53,086 bases of DNA. Origin: Alphaproteobacteria bacterium (GTDB lineage Bacteria > Pseudomonadota > Alphaproteobacteria > Rhodospirillales > Casp-alpha2). Each line of letters starts with the position of its first letter. The stretch's first letter is position 1. A model generated the notes under the pieces. That model worked only from the letters and a program-made list of their open reading frames with translations. It was not told where the DNA came from and ran no database searches. Shown here piece after piece: positions 48,693 through 53,086 of this stretch. The DNA is taken from the NCBI GenBank assembly GCA_014382345.1, contig JACNJX010000055.1, positions 1-53,086 of the forward strand, read 5' to 3'. A program made the translations under genes and the position numbers.

Positions 48693-48698
48693 TATAAT
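48693..48698 (+). promoter_or_regulatory. -10 element for tusA
   Basis: TATAAT at 48693-48698, 44 bases before the tusA ATG. The -35 is weak (CTATTT 17 bases upstream), so an activator may be needed. Lacks the GAATATGAT core, so tusA appears regulated differently from tsuA. Confidence 0.45.
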
Positions 48699-48741
48699 CA
48701 GGAAGATTCGCGCCCCATACCGCACGGAGTAGCTGGAACCA

Positions 48742-48966
48742 ATGGCAGACCATACGATCGATGTGAAGGGGCTGAACTGCCCGCTTCCCATTATGCAGGC
48801 GAAAAAGACCATGAAGAGCCTGGAGCCCGGTGAAACGCTGGAGGTGTTCGCCACCGATCCCGGTTCGGTCAAGGACTTCGAGTCCTTCTGCCGGGCGACG
48901 GGCAACACCCTTGTCGAACAGGACACGCAAGGCGAGGTCTATCGCTTCGTACTGCAAAAAAAATAG
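48742..48966 (+). CDS. tusA: TusA-family sulfur carrier
   Basis: A 74-residue SirA/TusA-like protein with the CPxP motif in LNCPLPIMQAKKTM (Cys13) and a typical two-layer fold. It accepts persulfide sulfur and delivers it to DsrEFH. Its gene is divergent from tsuA, the common YeeE-YeeD pairing, here with separate promoters. Other possibilities (SirA/YeeD) differ only in partner. Confidence 0.92.
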   Translation: MADHTIDVKGLNCPLPIMQAKKTMKSLEPGETLEVFATDPGSVKDFESFCRATGNTLVEQDTQGEVYRFVLQKK

Positions 48967-49058
48967 GATGAACGAACCTTTCAATTTCTTGTGAAGTTTG
49001 GAATTTTTCTATTTAACTTCCTTGCGCGCCGTGTTTAGATCCTGACGATTTTCAAATG

Positions 49059-49086
49059 ACGGGTAGCATCGCCCGTTGTTTTTTTT
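49059..49086 (+). terminator. Probable terminator of tusA
   Basis: A 5-bp stem ACGGG/CCCGT (49059-49063 with 49072-49076) followed by TG and eight T. Short stem, good T-tract. Confidence 0.5.
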
Positions 49087-49106
49087 AGGGCGCATGTGTT
49101 TATAAA

Positions 49107-49469
49107 ATGAAGAAAAGCCTGAAAAAGCTTCAAGCTCTGATCATCGCCTTCGCGGTGGTTGTTTCCTTTGGCTTTTCCACCGCCCATTCTTATTCCGGGA
49201 ACGTCGGCGAACACGACTTAGGCATGATCCTTGTCGATTCCAGCGCCCCGTCTCCGGCCATCCAGGCCCTGAATTGCGACGGTCACGAAGACCATTGCGA
49301 TTACGACAGCACCCAGCATTCTCACGTCAGCCATTGCTGCATGTTGACCTCCCAAGCGCCCATTCCGGATCAGCTTGAAATAGCGGGTACTTCGTGGTCC
49401 GAAAAAGCGAAGAACCTAATAGAGACGGTTTCCGTGCCGCCTTTGCGCCCGCCACGGTTTAGCGCTTAA
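49107..49469 (+). CDS. Exported His/Cys-containing protein of the copper cluster (CopL-like)
   Basis: A 120-residue protein with a signal-like N-terminus (LIIAFAVVVSFGFSTAHS) and a His/Cys-rich segment (CDGHEDHCDYDSTQHSHVSHCCM) suited to Cu binding, and a Pro-rich C-terminus (VPPLRPPRFSA) typical of the small CopL/DUF2946-like proteins that precede copAB. It is the first gene of the copper group. Exact family not certain. Confidence 0.65.
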   Translation: MKKSLKKLQALIIAFAVVVSFGFSTAHSYSGNVGEHDLGMILVDSSAPSPAIQALNCDGHEDHCDYDSTQHSHVSHCCMLTSQAPIPDQLEIAGTSWSEKAKNLIETVSVPPLRPPRFSA

Positions 49470-49525
49470 GCGTGAACAAACCCGCGTTCGGCTGGTATCA
49501 GCCGGGCTGACTTTGGCGTTCACGC
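49470..49525 (+). promoter_or_regulatory. Nested stem-loops between the CopL-like gene and the cupredoxin gene
   Basis: An outer 8-bp repeat GCGTGAAC/GTTCACGC (49470-49477 with 49518-49525) encloses a perfect CGGCTG/CAGCCG hairpin with a GTAT loop (49489-49504). It is immediately after the stop; no T-tract. Possible RNA-processing or attenuation element in the copper operon. Confidence 0.45.
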
Positions 49526-49634
49526 CACCTCTCACCCATCCAACAGTATTTTTTATACGCACTCCACGCGTCGAAACCGGATATCCGGGCTCCTGCGATG
49601 GTGTGCCCAGATCAAGACCAAGGACTTAGCTAAA

Positions 49635-50216
49635 ATGAAAAGCAATCATATCGTCATGAAACTGGCCATCGTTTCCACCGTCTCCGCTGTTCTCGCCTTC
49701 ACCGCTTCCGATGCCTTTGCGGCGGGTTCCCATGGCGGAGGCCATGGCCACAGCGGGGCATCGCCCATCGGCAAGGCAGGTAAGGCAGCTGATGTTTCCC
49801 GTACCATCAACGTGAAGATGCACGATAATTACTATGAGCCCAAGCAGTTCAACGTCAAAGGCGGCGAAACCATCCGTTTCGTCATCAAGAATGCCGGCCA
49901 GTTCGTCCACGAATTCAATATCGGCACCAAGGACATGCACAAAGCCCATGACAAGGAAATGATGATGATGGTGGAGCATGGCGCGCTTGAACCGGATCGC
50001 ATCAACCATGACAAGATGAAAATGGATATGGGGCGTGGTATGACCATGGAACATAACGACCCCAACAGCGTCCTTCTAGAGCCGGGAAAGTCCGCCGAGA
50101 TTATCTGGACTTTCCCGAAAAAGGTATCTACCGAGATGGAATTCGCCTGCAACGTGCCGGGGCACTATGACTCGGGTATGGTCGGCCCCGTCAATTTCCC
50201 AAAATCCGCGTACTGA
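49635..50216 (+). CDS. Periplasmic cupredoxin-like copper protein (CopI-type)
   Basis: A 193-residue protein with a Sec signal (KLAIVSTVSAVLAFTASDAFA), a His/Gly-rich N-terminal segment (GSHGGGHGHSG), and a cupredoxin domain with copper ligands visible: His in FVHEFNIG and the C-terminal loop FACNVPGHYDSGM (Cys-His-Met). An inserted Met/His-rich loop (HDKEMMMMVEHG, HDKMKMDMGRGMTMEH) is unusual. Upstream AAGGAC site. Co-transcribed with copAB (18 bases). Confidence 0.85.
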   Translation: MKSNHIVMKLAIVSTVSAVLAFTASDAFAAGSHGGGHGHSGASPIGKAGKAADVSRTINVKMHDNYYEPKQFNVKGGETIRFVIKNAGQFVHEFNIGTKDMHKAHDKEMMMMVEHGALEPDRINHDKMKMDMGRGMTMEHNDPNSVLLEPGKSAEIIWTFPKKVSTEMEFACNVPGHYDSGMVGPVNFPKSAY

Positions 50217-50233
50217 GCCTTTGGGGAATTAAA

Positions 50234-51889
50234 ATGGGAAATTATAAATTCTGGCTGAGCCGGGGCGCGTTTGCTCTGGGCCTCGGCCTGATGACGCCGT
50301 TAGCCGCAAAGGCCGGCGTCTATAACATCACGGTCGATCCCGTGATCATCGATACCGGCGACTTCAAAAAGGAAGGCATCGGGTACAACGGCGCCTCGCC
50401 GGGGCCTCAGCTTCGCTTCAGGGAAGGCGAAGACGTCACCATCAACGTTACCAACAACCTGGAAGAATCGACCTCGATTCACTGGCACGGGCTGATTCTG
50501 CCTTTCAACATGGATGGCGTACCGACCGTCAGCTATGACGGAATAGCGCCGGGAGAAACCTTCACCTACAAGTTCCCTGCCCAGCAGTCTGGAACTTACT
50601 GGTATCACAGCCATTCCGGCTTCCAGGAACCGGACGGGGCTTATGGCGCCATCATCATCGAGCCGAAGGGCCGCGATCCATTCCGTTATGACCGGGAATA
50701 CGTGGTCCAACTGGCGGACAAGCACCCCCACTCAGGCGCGCGGATTTTACGGAACCTGAAGATGATGCCCGATTACTACAACCGCAAACAGCAGACCCTC
50801 GGCGATTTCTTCGCCGATGCCGAAAAGATGGGTTTCCAGGCCGCCCTGGCCGATCGTATGGCCTGGGGCGACATGCGGATGATGGCCGCCGACGTCGAGG
50901 ACGTTCAGGGCTTTACGCCGCTGATCAACGGCAAAAGCACAGTCCAGAACTGGACCGGGACCTTTAAGCCCGGTGAACGGGTTCGACTGCGGTTCATCAA
51001 TTCCTCGTCGATGACCTATTTCGATATCCGCATTCCGGGTCTCAAGATGACGGTCGTTCAGGCCGACGGCAACAACGTGCAGCCGGTCAAGGTCGATGAG
51101 TTCCGCCTGGCGGTGGCCGAAACCTACGATGTTCTGGTTCAGCCTACGGACGACAAGGTCTATTCGATCTTCGCGGAATCTATGGGCCGCACGGCCTCCG
51201 TTCGCGGAACCCTGTCGTCTCGTGAAGGCATGTCCGGCGAGGTTCCGGAGATGCGCAAACGGCCCCTGCTGACGATGGCGGATATGGGCATGTCTCACGG
51301 CAGCATGGACCACGGCTCTATGAAAGGCATGGACCATTCCAAAATGGACATGGGTTCCATGAGAACGGCCCGGAAGCCAGACCCGTTCTATGCTTCCGGC
51401 AGCGGCATTGTGCCGGCTGCGGCGAATGGCGGGAAGTTCCTGTCCTACAGCGACCTGAAGGCGCAAAAACCGCTCTACAAACACCGCAAAGCGACGCGCG
51501 AAATCGAACTTCGCCTGACCGGCAACATGGAGCGCTACATCTGGTCCATTAACGGCATCAAGTACGAGGATGCGGAACCGATCCGCCTGAAATACGGCGA
51601 ACGGGTCCGTTTCAAGTTCGTCAACGAGACGATGATGACCCACCCCATGCACCTGCACGGCATGTGGTCGATCCTCGATACCGGCGCCGGCAAGTGGAAC
51701 CCGATCAAGCACACGGTCAGCGTGGCGCCGGGCACCACGCTCAATATGGAAACCGAAGTCGACGCTCCGGGTCAGTGGGTCATGCACTGCCACCTGTCCT
51801 ATCACGCGGCGACCGGAATGTTCCGCAAGATCATCGTTGAGGGCGGGCCTAAAACCGCCCAATTGGATGGCCAGGAGATTGTGCGATGA
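50234..51889 (+). CDS. copA: Copper-resistance multicopper oxidase CopA
   Basis: A 551-residue periplasmic oxidase that oxidises Cu(I). Four copper-ligand segments are visible: SIHWHGL, WYHSHSGF, HPMHLHGM and HCHLSYHAATGM. A Met-rich insert (MGMSHGSMDHGSMKGMDHSKMDMGSM region, residues ~350-380) binds Cu(I). Unlike most CopA the N-terminus (MGNYKFWLSRGAFALGLGLM) shows no clear twin-arginine pair, so it may use Sec or a divergent Tat signal. Overlaps the copB start (ATGA). Confidence 0.93.
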   Translation: MGNYKFWLSRGAFALGLGLMTPLAAKAGVYNITVDPVIIDTGDFKKEGIGYNGASPGPQLRFREGEDVTINVTNNLEESTSIHWHGLILPFNMDGVPTVSYDGIAPGETFTYKFPAQQSGTYWYHSHSGFQEPDGAYGAIIIEPKGRDPFRYDREYVVQLADKHPHSGARILRNLKMMPDYYNRKQQTLGDFFADAEKMGFQAALADRMAWGDMRMMAADVEDVQGFTPLINGKSTVQNWTGTFKPGERVRLRFINSSSMTYFDIRIPGLKMTVVQADGNNVQPVKVDEFRLAVAETYDVLVQPTDDKVYSIFAESMGRTASVRGTLSSREGMSGEVPEMRKRPLLTMADMGMSHGSMDHGSMKGMDHSKMDMGSMRTARKPDPFYASGSGIVPAAANGGKFLSYSDLKAQKPLYKHRKATREIELRLTGNMERYIWSINGIKYEDAEPIRLKYGERVRFKFVNETMMTHPMHLHGMWSILDTGAGKWNPIKHTVSVAPGTTLNMETEVDAPGQWVMHCHLSYHAATGMFRKIIVEGGPKTAQLDGQEIVR

Positions 51890-52611
51890 AAAAGTATCTG
51901 ATTGCGCTTTCCATCGCCGCCGGTTTGTCGCCGTTGCTCGCCGCGCAGCCCTCTCAAGCCCAGGCCGTGGGCCTGACGTACTGGGGCATTCAGTTGGAGG
52001 AGTTCGAATACCGCTTCGGAGACGAAGGCGAAGACCTTGCCGCCTGGGACGGCGACGCCTATTTTGGCACCGACGAGTTCAAGTTCCGGCTTATGAGCGA
52101 AGGCGAATACGACGCCAACGCCGGAAAGTTCGAAACCCTTGAAAACCGTCTGGTCGGACAGGTGCCGATTTCCGATTTCTTCGATGCCAAGGCCGGCATC
52201 CGCCTGGATACGCCCAAGGGCCAGAACCGCTGGTACGGGATTGTCGGTGTCGCCGGACTGGCGCCGCAATGGTTCGAAGTCGACGCCGACCTGTTTCTCA
52301 GCGACCAGGGCGACCTGTCGGCCCGTCTCGACGTGGAATACGAATTGCTGATTACCAATCGGCTGATTCTGACCCCGTCGGCTGAAATCAACTTAGCCTT
52401 TTCCGACGATACGGAGATCGAAATCAAGTCCGGCTTCACCAGCCTCGAGCTCGGGCTGCGTCTGAGCTATGACCTTATCGACCGGGCCTTTTCGCCTTAT
52501 GTGGGTCTCGCCTTTGAAACCAAGCTGGGCGATACGGAAGACCTGATCTCGGACGAAGGGGAAGACACCAGCGCCTGGTTCGGCGTGGTCGGCGCGAAGT
52601 TCGTTTTCTAA
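51886..52611 (+). CDS. copB: Copper-resistance outer membrane protein CopB
   Basis: A 241-residue protein with a signal (KKYLIALSIAAGLSPLLA) and repeated amphipathic beta-strands (WFEVDADLFLSDQGDLSARLDVEYELLIT, ELGLRLSYDLIDRAFSPYVGLAFE), ending in VFF-type terminal strand (AKFVF) fit for an outer-membrane barrel. It lacks the Met/His-rich N-terminal domain of longer CopB proteins, so it is the short form. ATGA overlap with copA. Confidence 0.88.
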   Translation: MKKYLIALSIAAGLSPLLAAQPSQAQAVGLTYWGIQLEEFEYRFGDEGEDLAAWDGDAYFGTDEFKFRLMSEGEYDANAGKFETLENRLVGQVPISDFFDAKAGIRLDTPKGQNRWYGIVGVAGLAPQWFEVDADLFLSDQGDLSARLDVEYELLITNRLILTPSAEINLAFSDDTEIEIKSGFTSLELGLRLSYDLIDRAFSPYVGLAFETKLGDTEDLISDEGEDTSAWFGVVGAKFVF

Positions 52612-52650
52612 ACGTCCCGCCCCCTAACAAAGAACAAGGGCCAACAAAAG

Positions 52651-52687
52651 AAAAGGGCCTGGAGAGAAATCTCCAGGCCCTTTTTTT
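52651..52687. terminator. Bidirectional terminator between copB and tRNA-Lys
   Basis: An 11-bp stem GGGCCTGGAGA/TCTCCAGGCCC (52655-52665 with 52670-52680), a GAAA tetraloop and T7 after it (A4 before), 40 bases past the copB stop. It serves copB and, in the opposite sense, the tRNA gene. Confidence 0.9.
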
Positions 52688-52762
52688 GGTAGGCGCTACA
52701 GGGATCGAACCTGTGACAACCTGATTAAAAGTCAGGTGCTCTACCAACTGAGCTAAGCGCCC
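52687..52762 (-). tRNA. tRNA-Lys (anticodon TTT)
   Basis: A 76-base cloverleaf on the minus strand. Acceptor GGGCGCT/AGCGCCT (G-U at the first pair), D-arm GCTC...GAGC, anticodon stem CCTGA with loop CTTTTAA (anticodon TTT), T-arm with GTTCGATCC, and an encoded CCA at the 3' end. Confidence 0.97.
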
Positions 52763-52868
52763 TTAGTGTTTTCTAGTATACCCGTTGCCGGGAGCCGGGA
52801 AAATAAGGCGGCGCAGGGGGATGGTCAATGCCTTTGTGGCATCCTTTTCCCTTAACCGTCACCGATGT

Positions 52869-53057
52869 TCAGCTTTTGCCGAATCCGTATTTATCCATCA
52901 GCCGTTCCTTCACCCCCGGCGAGACGAATTGGCTGACGTCGCCGCCGAGGCGGGCGATTTCCTTGACCAGCCGCGCGGGGATCAGCTGATGCTTGTCCGA
53001 GGCCATCCGGAACACCGTTTCGCCTTTGTTGGTGAGTTTGGCGTTCATCCCCGCCAT
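52869..53057 (-). CDS. Small hypothetical protein at the right edge
   Basis: A complete-looking 62-residue basic protein (MAGMNAKLTNKGETVFRMASDKHQLIPARLVKEIARLGG... MDKYGFGKS) starting behind TAGGA. No known motif. The C-terminus (VKERLMDKYGFGKS) is helical and basic. The function is not recognised; the gene may continue a cluster beyond the window. Confidence 0.6.
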   Translation of the reverse strand: MAGMNAKLTNKGETVFRMASDKHQLIPARLVKEIARLGGDVSQFVSPGVKERLMDKYGFGKS

Positions 53058-53086
53058 CCGGAATTCCTACTAGAAATCGGCGACGG

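Noticed and set aside
1-53086. CRISPR array, IS element, prophage, attachment site or replication origin
   Set aside because: No tandem spaced repeats, transposase, integrase or dnaA/parS-like cluster was seen on either strand.

Overview
The window reads as a chromosomal segment of a sulfur-oxidising alphaproteobacterium, probably a Rhodospirillales-like marine or sediment organism. The support is a MipZ division-site ATPase, SoxR/SoxS/SoxW accessory genes of alphaproteobacterial type, a FliN motor protein, alphaproteobacterial-looking small proteins, and high GC with AT-rich patches confined to promoter regions. Species cannot be named from sequence alone. No insertion sequence, prophage, CRISPR array or clear genomic-island boundary was seen. 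One tRNA gene (Lys, anticodon TTT) lies near the right end.

Layout. Bases 1-6.2 kb (minus strand) hold a UDP-sugar operon (galU-ugd-phosphohexomutase), a J-domain/VWA gene pair and mipZ. Bases 6.2-12.4 kb hold a molybdopterin oxidoreductase, a DUF3179 exported protein, a GH114-like exported protein and an acyl-CoA synthetase. Bases 12.4-18.7 kb are mixed housekeeping and small genes: two related small proteins, fliN, an aspartic protease, a CheY-like regulator, a monohaem cytochrome c, a TPR/GT9-like protein and a Flp pilin.

Bases 18.6-28.1 kb are the Sox region. It has a flavocytochrome c sulfide dehydrogenase flavoprotein, soxS, an HbpS/GlcG-like protein, the regulator soxR beside a long palindrome, a Tat-type soxW, a periplasmic helical unknown and ccdA/soxV. 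A minus-strand soxXYZA-soxB block follows. soxCD is absent from the window. Bases 28.2-31.1 kb (minus strand) carry cysG (siroheme synthesis), two small unknown proteins and a TauD-like dioxygenase.

Divergent from these, bases 31.4-47.3 kb are one long dsr operon: dsrA-B-E-F-H-C-M-K-L-L'-J-O-P, a TrpD2-like gene, dsrN and a second soxW-like gene. It is bounded by a terminator. Then come tsuA (YeeE/YedE thiosulfate/sulfur importer) and tusA, divergently arranged, and a copper-resistance group (CopL-like, cupredoxin, copA, copB). A bidirectional terminator, tRNA-Lys and one small hypothetical gene close the window.

How the genes fit together. SoxXA, SoxYZ and SoxB would oxidise thiosulfate in the periplasm and, without SoxCD, leave sulfane sulfur. 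TsuA, TusA, DsrEFH and DsrC can relay sulfur in the cytoplasm. Reverse-type DsrAB, whose siroheme is made by CysG and amidated by DsrN, would oxidise it to sulfite. DsrL hands electrons to NAD(P) and DsrMKJOP connects DsrC to the membrane. The two most interesting signals are a near-identical promoter module in front of dsrA, soxX and tsuA (TTGATA or TAGACA, 16-base spacer ending GAA, TATGAT), and a tandem pair of full-length dsrL genes that differ at the dinucleotide-binding loop.
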